Assembly (NCBI GenBank): GCA_903970165.1
Contig: CAJCHZ010000056.1
Coordinates: 62,001 to 126,000, forward strand
Length of the DNA: 64,000 nt
Reading direction: 5' to 3'
DNA from: Betaproteobacteria bacterium
Lineage (GTDB): Bacteria; Acidobacteriota; Terriglobia; Acidiferrales; UBA7541
In this document: positions 1 through 6,690 of the stretch, piece after piece
Layout of the letters: each line of letters begins with the position of its first letter
Position numbering within the stretch: position 1 is the first letter of the stretch
Position numbers and translations under genes: made by a program
The notes under the pieces: model-generated
Database searches by the model: none
Seen by the model: the letters and a program-made list of their open reading frames with translations, nothing else
Told to the model about the DNA's origin: nothing

Positions 1-126
1 GGGCAAATGATAGACGCGCGCCACTTTATGACCGAAAGTAAGCTAAAAGACGGCACTGTCCTGCTAGCCGGTGGCTATCCCAACAACGACCAGGGCACCG
101 CAGAGACTTGGATCTATCATCCCTAG
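1..126 (+). CDS. Kelch-repeat protein, C-terminal fragment (cut by window start)
   Basis: Frame 1 is open from the first base to a TAG at 124-126 and gives 41 residues. The end contains LKDGTVLLAGGY followed by TAETWIYHP, the typical last blade of a kelch/galactose-oxidase-type beta-propeller (a hydrophobic strand, a GG turn, then a Y or W strand). Such proteins are often secreted in acidobacteria. Only the last blade is visible, so the substrate and any signal peptide are unknown. The gene points toward the tRNA-Gly integration patch, so it may belong to the flanking chromosome or to an accessory segment. Confidence 0.6.
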   Translation, partial: GQMIDARHFMTESKLKDGTVLLAGGYPNNDQGTAETWIYHP

Positions 127-278
127 CGACCGAGCGAATCCAGCGCCACGCGTGAACTTACTGGAAGTCGCTAGCTTCCAAAGCAGTCGAAGAAATAAGT
201 AATCCCGTCAATCATCCGCCCAGTGCCTGGTTAATGCAGAAATCTTTGAGTACGAACATGTCCGATAATCCGGCACGA

Positions 279-476
279 CTAACCGGGAGTTACGAGCGAG
301 GGCTGCCTCTTCGAGGTCGGTGGACACAGTGAAATTCCTTTTGCATCGCCCACGGATTCTCCACTTACACGCTCTGCAAATCCCGTACATAGGCCGAGAG
401 CTTGTTCAATTTCAGGCTTGCTGGATTCTTCCGCAATATCTCGCAGTGCTTCTGCCAGCTTCATCAGATGACTCAT
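279..476 (-). CDS. small hypothetical protein (65 aa)
   Basis: I do not recognise this protein. The ATG at 476 is preceded by AAGGGG at about 5 nt, which favours it over the in-frame ATG at 503 that lacks a ribosome binding site. The first 40 residues (starting MSHLMKLAEALRDIAEESSK) look like amphipathic helix with regular spacing of Leu and Ala. The tail, with QPSLVTPG, looks unlike a folded domain and may be read-through after a frameshift. It sits in a gene-poor accessory stretch beside tRNA-Gly. It could be a real small protein, a remnant, or chance. Confidence 0.3.
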   Translation of the reverse strand: MSHLMKLAEALRDIAEESSKPEIEQALGLCTGFAERVSGESVGDAKGISLCPPTSKRQPSLVTPG

Positions 477-885
477 TGCGCCCCTTGACTGAACCCGCGA
501 CATACCAGACCCGTTGCCGTGGATCAGTCTAGACTGTCAAAAACTACCTGACCGCCCAAAATTGCACACACTCCGGCATGAGGTCATGGTGTCCAAGCTC
601 CTGATGGGCGTGATCGATAATGTTGCGATCTGTCCGATTGCGTTCAACGCCTGTGAGTCTTCGCCAAAGTGAAGCGAATCAAAGCCTCGACTCTACACAC
701 GTGGAATCTAAGATAATTTCCTAGCGTCCAATTGCCAGGACCGGCGTCCATCTGCGTCCAGCGGCCGGGCTGAGACGTTGGGACCAATTTATTTCGTTGG
801 GACCATCTTGGGACCAAAGACCCCTGTTTTATGGGCCTTTTCAGTGGGGTTAGCGGCGTAAGGACAATAGAATCATCGTGAGTTA
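477..885. other. gene-poor interval left of tRNA-Gly
   Basis: No convincing gene is visible. One minus-strand frame is open from about 670 to 556 without a start codon and may be the tail of a lost gene. The only clear structure is the TTGGGACCA repeat cluster at 778-816. Confidence 0.4.
778..816. repeat. three direct copies of TTGGGACCA
   Basis: The nonamer TTGGGACCA occurs exactly at 778-786, 797-805 and 808-816, 70 to 108 bp from the CCA end of tRNA-Gly. Short direct repeats next to the 3' end of a tRNA gene are the usual layout of arm-type sites for tyrosine recombinases. No integrase gene is visible on this side within the window. Confidence 0.5.
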
Positions 886-959
886 TGGAGCGGGCGATGG
901 GAATCGAACCCACGTCCGAAGCTTGGGAAGCTTCTATACTGCCATTGTACGACGCCCGC
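886..959 (-). tRNA. tRNA-Gly (anticodon CCC)
   Basis: Read on the minus strand, this folds as a full cloverleaf. The acceptor GCGGGCG pairs with CGCCCGC, the discriminator is T and CCA is encoded (886-888). The anticodon arm is GAAGC/GCTTC around the loop TTCCCAA, so the anticodon is CCC, at 925-927. The T-loop is TTCGATT. The gene is intact. Its 5' half from the anticodon onward (925-960) is repeated exactly at 4095-4130, and similar sequence continues for about 30 bp upstream of the 5' end in both places. This suggests that the locus is an integration target. Confidence 0.93.
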
Positions 960-1011
960 TCTGCTCGATGTTGCTGATTATACATGACTAAGCGATTTTC
1001 GGACACCGGGC

Positions 1012-1031
1012 TCATTTTCCATATTTTCCAA
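1012..1031. repeat. paired ATTTTCCA motif, left copy
   Basis: Two ATTTTCCA octamers lie 10 bp apart, in the block TCATTTTCCATATTTTCCAA. A near-identical block lies at 4017-4037. Both blocks are about 50 to 60 bp inside the duplicated tRNA-Gly segment, as expected of recombinase arm sites at the two ends of one inserted element. Confidence 0.5.
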
Positions 1032-1232
1032 ATGTGAAGAAAACGCCCTTTTTGCTTGGAAAAATGCGGCTTCAGGAAACTGAGGCGATTCCATAAGCCT
1101 CCATTACTCAACTTAGCAACATGCGTAGCAGGTTCGATCTTGGGTCGGAGTCAAACAATAGAAGCTCGCGGAGCTTCGGATATACGACTCGACCAGGCGA
1201 TTAGGAGCGGTTGTAACTTTGTCTGATGTGGT

Positions 1233-1248
1233 ATGATGGAGCCATCAT
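1233..1248 (+). promoter_or_regulatory. palindrome over the vapB ribosome binding site
   Basis: ATGATGG-AG-CCATCAT is a perfect 7+2+7 inverted repeat. It covers the GGAG Shine-Dalgarno (1238-1241) and reaches the start codon, and TATGAT (1232-1237) overlaps its left edge as a possible -10 box. VapBC complexes usually repress their own promoter by binding such palindromes through the VapB DNA-binding domain. In the mRNA the same sequence would also form a hairpin hiding the ribosome binding site. Confidence 0.55.
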
Positions 1249-1504
1249 GATGGCAAAGACTCAGATCACACTTGAAACTGAGATGCAGCGCCGCGCGCGT
1301 CAACGTGCCAATGATCTCGGGGTGTCTCTGGCAGAGTATTTTCGCCGTCTACTCGCACGTGATCTAGCTCGTCCCGAGAAGGCCGTTCACGTGGATCGTA
1401 TCTTTGATCTCGGGGCTTCGAGCGGCTCAGACATTGCGAGCCACAAGGATTCCATGATCGCCGAGGCTTTCCGATCTACGCGCAGGAAACCGCGCCGCCG
1501 CTAG
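1247..1504 (+). CDS. vapB: VapB-type antitoxin
   Basis: This is a likely antitoxin that binds and neutralises the VapC nuclease and represses the operon. The N-terminus (AKTQITLETEMQRRARQRA, then DLGVSLAEYFRRLLARDL) has the strand-helix-helix pattern of a ribbon-helix-helix DNA-binding domain. The C-terminal half, with DRIFDLGASSGSD, resembles the extended toxin-binding tail of VapB proteins. Two adjacent ATGs (1247 and 1250) follow GGAG at 1238-1241, and either could be used; the upstream ATG at 1226 has no binding site. vapC starts 12 bp after the stop, so the two are one transcript. The protein has 85 residues, normal for the family. The pair sits inside a segment bounded by duplicated tRNA-Gly sequence, a common location for toxin-antitoxin modules. 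Confidence 0.8.
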   Translation: MMAKTQITLETEMQRRARQRANDLGVSLAEYFRRLLARDLARPEKAVHVDRIFDLGASSGSDIASHKDSMIAEAFRSTRRKPRRR

Positions 1505-1516
1505 CGCTCTCGCCAT

Positions 1517-1930
1517 ATGAGCTTATTTGTCGACACTTCCATTTGGTATGCCGCGGCAGACTCTTCCGACCGCAACAACGCTCGATCAAAAGCAATTCTC
1601 AAGTCCGGTGAAACACTGGTGACCTCGGATCACGTTTTGGTCGAAACATGGACGTTGCTTCGTCACAAGCTTGACCGCAAAGCTGCGGAGCGATTTTGGG
1701 AAGGCTTGCGGAGCGGAATAGCAGTGATCGAGACGGTTACTTTGGCGGACCTTGAGGTTGCGTGGGACCTTGGCGCTTCCTGGCGCGACCAGGATTTTTC
1801 CATCGTGGATCGCACGAGTTTTGCTGTGATGCGACGTCTGGGTATCGACCAGGTCGCGTCCCTCGATGCTCATTTTGCCGTATTTCGCTTTGGTCCAAAA
1901 CGGCGCCAATCCTTTCATGTTCTTCGATAG
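1517..1930 (+). CDS. vapC: VapC-type PIN-domain ribonuclease toxin
   Basis: A 137-residue PIN-domain protein, full length for VapC. The acidic metal-binding residues of the fold are present: Asp6 in FVDTS, Glu43 in LVETW, Asp93/Asp98 in QDFSIVDRTS, and Asp117 in SLDAHF. VapC toxins are Mg2+-dependent endoribonucleases, often cutting tRNA or the sarcin-ricin loop of 23S rRNA; the target here cannot be read from sequence. It follows vapB directly and no frameshift is seen, so the module may be active. A decayed tRNA 3' end follows about 45 bp after the stop codon. Confidence 0.85.
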   Translation: MSLFVDTSIWYAAADSSDRNNARSKAILKSGETLVTSDHVLVETWTLLRHKLDRKAAERFWEGLRSGIAVIETVTLADLEVAWDLGASWRDQDFSIVDRTSFAVMRRLGIDQVASLDAHFAVFRFGPKRRQSFHVLR

Positions 1931-1974
1931 TGTAAGCCGCTCCTCCCGATGGCCTGCCCTGGGCGAAGGAGGCC

Positions 1975-2003
1975 CCCGGTTCGAATCCGGCCGCTCCGAC
2001 CAA
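1975..2003 (+). pseudogene. 3' remnant of a tRNA gene (T-arm, acceptor, CCA)
   Basis: CCCGG-TTCGAAT-CCGG forms a T-arm and is followed by CGCTCCGA and CCA (2001-2003), the 3' end of a tRNA. The ending CGCTCCGACCA resembles proline tRNAs, whose partner would be CGGAGCG. No 5' acceptor strand or normal anticodon arm is found upstream, so the gene is incomplete. Such 3' fragments are typical attachment-site scars left by elements that integrate into tRNA genes. Confidence 0.55.
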
Positions 2004-2079
2004 TCTTTTCTTATACTTACGGCATCTCTCAAAATCTCTTCCCCGCACTATAGGGAAAATTCGGGGGACTCTACGCTAC

Positions 2080-2526
2080 TCAGCCGTAATAGTGGTCCAA
2101 AGACAGCGGTGTCGATGGACCGGCGGTCATCTGCGCAAACTTCCACGTTCCTCCCACTTTGCGAACCGTACCGCGAAGAAAAGTGTCATTGATGATGTTG
2201 CGACTCGGTTGATCGTAGTCCGCCACATCGTGGCATTCAAAATAGAGGGTGGCCTGATCGCCGCGCACCTCGATTTGCGTCTTGTACGATGGCACAAGCG
2301 AAAAACGTCGATTCTTAAACGAGCCCGAATTCGCCCAGAATTCCTGCAGCCTTTCGGTGCCCACATAAGGGGACTTCGCGTCACCAACTACTTCCAATCG
2401 TCCTTGCGCGTCCCACAGCGACATCATGAGTTGGATGTCCTGGGCCGTTTTCGCCTTGTGAAAGGCGGCTTGCAATCGGTAAATCTCGGCCACGTCTGCC
2501 GAGGCCTGAGTGCCGTCAGGCTCCAT
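2080..2526 (-). pseudogene. SnoaL/NTF2-like domain protein, N-terminus probably lost
   Basis: The coding potential starts around ADVAEIYRLQAAFHKAKTAQ and runs through SLWDAQGRLEV, YVGTERLQEFW and a final strand GGTWKFAQMTAG, the cone-like SnoaL/NTF2 fold of about 130 residues. Homologues in soil bacteria commonly carry an N-terminal signal or Tat peptide. Here the frame upstream of the ATG at 2526 is antisense to the truncated propeller gene, and no ribosome binding site is visible. The simplest reading is that a rearrangement cut off the 5' end. It could still be translated from 2526 as a cytosolic domain. Its function is unknown. Confidence 0.5.
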
Positions 2527-3994
2527 CGCCGAGAGCGTCTTCGCGATTACCAGGGCGCCGGCCCCCGCAGCCGCCGATGTGCTCTCCATCTCAGGCACGG
2601 GAGAGCTTGCCGTATTGCTGAACCGGAAACGCGGACCAAACGGCTTCAATTTTCACGGCATGCTGGCGCGGTTGCCGCTTACCGGCGGCACGCCGCGGCT
2701 GGTCATGGACAAAGTAGAAGCGGCCGATTGGGGACCCCCGCGGCCGGATACGCCACTTGCGGTCGCCTATCACCAGGGAGGCAAAGCACGTCTGGAATAT
2801 CCTGTTGGCAGCCTGCTGTACGAATCCGCCACTTGGTTGAGCGATATTCGCGTATCGCCCAAGGGAGACATCGTTGCGTTTGTCGAGCATGACGAACCGA
2901 TTGGCGACTCCGGTTTTGTCCGCGTGGTGGGTTCGCACGGGAACCGGCAATTGACCCACGACTACGGCAGCGTGCAGGGATTGGCATGGTCGCCCACGGG
3001 CTCCGAAATCTGGTACACGGCTGCGGAATCCGGTGGTTCGGCGCGCAGCCTCCACGCTGTCGATCTGGTTGGGCATGACCGCATGCTCTATCGCGTACCC
3101 GGCGCACTCCGGCTGCAGGATGTGGCGAAAGACGGCCGCGTACTTTTCGTGCACGAGTTGATCCGCGCGGTCATTCTGGGGCACGTGCCGGGCGAATCCG
3201 GCGAGCGTGAATTGGGCTGGCTGGACTGGTCCATTCACCGAGCCCTCTCAAAAGATGGTACGTGGCTGGTGTTCGACGAATCCGGCGACGCACCCGGAGG
3301 CGATTCTTGGACGTACTTGCGTGCGACTGACGGGTCGGCGGCGATCAAACTAGGGTCGGGCACCTACAGCGATCTGTCGCCGGACGGAAAATGGGTGGCA
3401 GTGGTGGCCGGCGATTTTAGCGGGCAGGTGTCTCTGCTGCCGACCGGCGAAGGACAGTCACATACCATTCGTTTTCCCTCATTCCACGCCTACGGCGTTA
3501 CCTGGCTGCCCGACGGCAAGCGCCTCGTGCTCTCCGCAAGTGACGCCGGCAAGGGTTCCCGCCTCTATCTCGTTGACCTGGACACGGAAGCTTTGCGCCC
3601 GATTTCGCCTGAGGGTTCCGGAACACACGTCAGCCCGGTCTCGCCCGACGGAAGCCTCGTCTCCGCAAGGGGAGCTGATGGCAATACTTGGTTGTTTCCG
3701 ATCGCCGGAGGTACGCCACGGAGAGTTCCAGGTTTGCAGGAGGGCGAAGGAGTCCTGGCCTGGACGCCCGACGGGAAAGCGGTCTATGTTGGCGGGATTG
3801 CCGAGATGGAAAGCGTTATTTCCCTAGTGGATCTTGCAACTGGCAAAAGGCGAGGATTCCAGACTGTTGGCCCTCTCGATAAGGCGGGCCTGACATACGT
3901 TAGCCCGCCCAACTTCACCCCCGACGGCAAATACTATGCCTACAGCTACAACCGCCAAATTTCCGAGCTGTTTGTAGCCGACGGCATCAAATAG
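2510..3994 (+). pseudogene. TolB-like beta-propeller half of a Ser/Thr kinase-type protein, 5'-truncated
   Basis: The 494-residue frame is a run of propeller blades with WD40-like/PD40 signatures: LSPDGKWVAVVAG, PDGKRLVLSAS, VSPDGSLVSARG, TPDGKAVYVGG and TPDGKYYAYSY. In acidobacteria this sequence type normally forms the C-terminal sensor half of large proteins that begin with a Ser/Thr protein kinase domain, or with a winged-helix domain, and a membrane helix. None of that is present. Only a GTG at 2510 without a ribosome binding site is available, and the next bases upstream belong to an unrelated minus-strand gene. I therefore read it as a fragment created by recombination at about 2500-2530. 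No internal stops are present, so the loss may be recent. Confidence 0.6.
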
Positions 3995-4016
3995 GCGACC
4001 GATCTTTTTGCGGGGT

Positions 4017-4037
4017 TCATTTTCCATCATTTTCCAA
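4017..4037. repeat. paired ATTTTCCA motif, right copy
   Basis: TCATTTTCCATCATTTTCCAA repeats the block at 1012-1031 with one inserted base, in the same orientation. It lies 58 bp before the duplicated half tRNA. It is 23 bp beyond the stop codon of the truncated propeller gene. Confidence 0.5.
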
Positions 4038-4094
4038 TTACAAGAAGTTTTGTTTCGAGTAAGTGCCGCCAGATCAGCGTATTAGGGTTAACTA

Positions 4095-4130
4095 GGGAAG
4101 CTTCTATACTGCCATTGTACGACGCCCGCT
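4095..4130 (-). pseudogene. exact duplicate of the 5' half of tRNA-Gly(CCC)
   Basis: The 36 bases are identical to 925-960 and run from the third anticodon base to one base past the tRNA 5' end. They contain the 5' acceptor strand, the D-arm and the 5' side of the anticodon arm. The 3' half is absent. Beyond the repeat, both copies continue with similar sequence (GATTRTACAT then AAGCG), which would be the tRNA promoter region. The break inside the anticodon loop matches a known crossover position for tRNA-targeting integrases. Confidence 0.75.
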
Positions 4131-4437
4131 CAGTCCTCTAGCAAATTGATTGTACATAACCAAGCGACTGCTCGCACAGACCGCCCCCATTCGATAATCG
4201 AAAGCAGGCCGCCTTATCTCATGAGTGCATATCCCATTGCCTCTCGAATATCCCTTGGATACTCAAATAGGACTGGATACCCGTATTACTGAGAGACCGT
4301 TGCCGCTTGCACAGCAGCGCGCACGCGATTTCTTGACGCCGGAGCGAGCCTCCGCTAGCGTCAAAGAGTACGCAGTCCATAACCGAACCACCTCGCGTGC
4401 GCTGTACGCGCCCGTATAGTCAGGGCGGGAGAACCTA
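4131..4437. other. interval with no gene seen
   Basis: Apart from about 50 bp resembling the upstream region of tRNA-Gly, I see no gene or clear structure here. Short open frames on both strands lack ribosome binding sites and recognisable sequence. Confidence 0.4.
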
Positions 4438-5229
4438 GTGGCCAACGCCATCATCACTCTTACGACGGACTTCGGCACTGACGATCATCTCGTCGGCGCC
4501 ATGAAGGGCGTCATCCTAAAAATTAACCCTGACGTGACCATCGTGGACATCACCCACAAGGTCACCCCCTTCGATTTGCTCGATGGCGCGCTGACCATCG
4601 GCGCTGCTTACGCGTACTTCCCTCCAAAAACAATTCATGTGGTGGTCGTGGACCCCGGCGTCGGAACGGAACGCCGCCCGCTCCTCGTCAGCGGACAAAA
4701 TCAATACTTCATCGCTCCCGACAACGGCGTGCTTTCTCTCGTCTACGAGCGCGAACAGAACGTCGTGGTGCGCCACGCTAATGTCGAACACTATTATCTG
4801 CAGCCTCTGAGCAAAACATTTCATGGACGCGATGTTTTTGCGCCCGTCGCCGCGTGGCTCGCCAAATCCTGGCAAAGCGGTAGCATGGGCGATGAGATTC
4901 AAGATTACAAAAAGATGGCGCTTCCCCGCCCCAAGAAAGCTGCCGGAGGCCTCAAAGGCCTGGTGCTGAAAATCGATTCTTTTGGCAACCTGGTCACAAA
5001 CTTCCGCGCCGACGATTTGCCGGCCGAAGCACGGAATGGGGCATTCAAACTGCAAGTAGGAACTCAGGCGGTGGGCCGTCTCGTGGACACTTTTGCTCGC
5101 GGCAAGGCCGGCGAACCGATTGCCTACCTGGGTTCGAGCGGCTACCTCGAAGTTGCGATCAACAAAGCAAACGCGGCCCGGACACTGAACGTCGGCCGCG
5201 GCGCTCCGGTCATTCTCGCAGACAAATAA
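4438..5229 (+). CDS. SAM hydrolase (SAM hydroxide adenosyltransferase, DUF62 family)
   Basis: Members of this family use water or hydroxide to cleave S-adenosylmethionine into adenosine and methionine, and are related to fluorinases and chlorinases. The family signatures are present: LTTDFGTDDHLVGAMKG at the N-terminus, VVDPGVGTERRPL, IAPDNGVLS, FHGRDVFAPVAA and IDSFGNLVTNF. At 263 residues it has the usual length, with an N-terminal active-site domain and a C-terminal beta-barrel. The start is GTG at 4438. It is cytosolic and lacks the fluorinase-specific loop as far as I can see, so hydrolysis rather than halogenation is likely. The next gene is convergent. Confidence 0.88.
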   Translation: MANAIITLTTDFGTDDHLVGAMKGVILKINPDVTIVDITHKVTPFDLLDGALTIGAAYAYFPPKTIHVVVVDPGVGTERRPLLVSGQNQYFIAPDNGVLSLVYEREQNVVVRHANVEHYYLQPLSKTFHGRDVFAPVAAWLAKSWQSGSMGDEIQDYKKMALPRPKKAAGGLKGLVLKIDSFGNLVTNFRADDLPAEARNGAFKLQVGTQAVGRLVDTFARGKAGEPIAYLGSSGYLEVAINKANAARTLNVGRGAPVILADK

Positions 5230-5243
5230 TTTAAGGAAGAGCC

Positions 5244-6614
5244 CTAGGCAGAGGCTTGGGCCGGTTGCTTTCGGCTTTGCCAGTAACCCAACGCTGCGAA
5301 CAGAAGGACGCCAGGCAAGCCGGTCAGCCCACACGCGATAAAGAAAATGCCGTAGCCGTGAATGAGCCCGTGCGTGGCGCTCAAGCTTTCCACTGCGGCC
5401 CCGGAAAACCCCTTCAAGATCTTTCCCAGCCAGGCATAGGTTGAACTCAAAAGCGCATACTGCGTCGCCGTGTATCCCAGATTGGTGAGACTCGACATGT
5501 ATGCGACGAGCGCAACACCGGCGAAGCTGAAGCTGAAATTGTCACCTGCCATGACGCACGCGAAGAGACGAATGCTCAAGCCCGCGAAGGCGAGAATCGC
5601 AAAGGAGGCAGTGGCAGCTGCCTGTAAAATGCCCCCGATGATTAGCGCACGCATGTAGCCCAGCTTCAGCGAGCAGAATCCGCCCGCGGCGATGCCGCAA
5701 AACGTGGCGATGAGCCCAATGGAACCGCGCACCGCTCCGACCGTTTGCTTCGTAAGGCCGAGGTCGTGGTAGTAAGGATTTGCCATCGGGCCCATCATGA
5801 AGTCCGGTATCCGATAGAGGCTGATGGCCGCTAACATGGCAAGTGCAAGCCAGCCGTGCGCGCCGAAAAAAGCGATGAACGGTCCAACTATGGCGTCAAA
5901 GAAACCTCGCGGCGTCCAGAATTGCCCGGCGCGTTCTCTTTCACTCATCACCGCCTTCGCGCGCTCGGGTTCTTTCGCAAGCCAAACGGCGATCATTCCG
6001 ATGGCCATGCAGGCGCCGTAGGCACCGTAGGACATTCGCCAGCCCACCCTCGCCGCCAAAATGAGGATAAGGGAATCCGTAGCCAGCAGAGCCAGTCGGT
6101 AGCTGAACTGATAAGCAGACGCGAGGAGGCCCTGTTCTTCTCCGTCGTCCGCCGATTCAATCCGCCACGCATCAACCACAATGTCCTGAGTCGCCGCTGC
6201 GAAAGCTACGATGAGCGCAAATGCACCGAGACGGCCGAGCCCGGCTGTCGTGCCGGTTACGCCCATAGCAACGAGGGCCAGCCCGACAACGATTTGCGAG
6301 AACATCATCCATCCGCGTCGGTGTCCAAGCCGCTTAAAGAGCGGCAAGTCGACGCGATCCATCAATGGTGCCCACAGAAATTTCAGCGAATAGGCAAGGC
6401 CCACCCAGGAAAGAAAGCCGATGGCAGTCAGGGACGTGTGTTCATCCCGCAGCCAGTAGCCGAACGTATTGCCAACCAAATAGAAAGGAAGGCCTGAAGA
6501 AAACCCGAGCAACAACATGGCTAATGTTTTGGGCCGCAGGTAATCGGCGATTCGCCGCTTAGGGGGAGTCACGCTTTCATCTTCTACGGGACTTTTACGA
6601 ACCTCAATGCTCAT
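5244..6614 (-). CDS. AmpG-like MFS permease
   Basis: A major facilitator superfamily protein with about 12 hydrophobic segments. The N-terminal region reads RPKTLAMLLLGFSSGLPFYLVG, followed by WAPLMDRVDLPLFKRLGHRRGW. This pattern of small residues plus a charged cytoplasmic loop is typical of AmpG, the inner-membrane importer of anhydro-muropeptides from cell-wall recycling, and of related acetyl-CoA transporter-like permeases. Start codon: ATG at 6614 (MSIEVRKSP) is preferred over the ATG at 6659, which also lacks a binding site. No recycling amidase is adjacent, so the muropeptide substrate is a family-level inference. Confidence 0.75.
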   Translation of the reverse strand: MSIEVRKSPVEDESVTPPKRRIADYLRPKTLAMLLLGFSSGLPFYLVGNTFGYWLRDEHTSLTAIGFLSWVGLAYSLKFLWAPLMDRVDLPLFKRLGHRRGWMMFSQIVVGLALVAMGVTGTTAGLGRLGAFALIVAFAAATQDIVVDAWRIESADDGEEQGLLASAYQFSYRLALLATDSLILILAARVGWRMSYGAYGACMAIGMIAVWLAKEPERAKAVMSERERAGQFWTPRGFFDAIVGPFIAFFGAHGWLALAMLAAISLYRIPDFMMGPMANPYYHDLGLTKQTVGAVRGSIGLIATFCGIAAGGFCSLKLGYMRALIIGGILQAAATASFAILAFAGLSIRLFACVMAGDNFSFSFAGVALVAYMSSLTNLGYTATQYALLSSTYAWLGKILKGFSGAAVESLSATHGLIHGYGIFFIACGLTGLPGVLLFAALGYWQSRKQPAQASA

Positions 6615-6690
6615 GCCACGGAATCTTGTCCATCCTGACACTCTACCGAGTGCCAGCAATCGTTTTTATAGCAAACCATAATTCGTTGCT

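Noticed and set aside
644..1111. 155-codon minus-strand frame over tRNA-Gly
   Set aside because: It translates the tRNA gene itself (VGSIPIARS is the usual false peptide from a tRNA T-arm), so it is not a protein gene.
1586..2032. 148-codon minus-strand frame containing SERPDSNRGPPSPR
   Set aside because: This peptide is the classic false translation of a tRNA 3' end and the frame is antisense to vapC.
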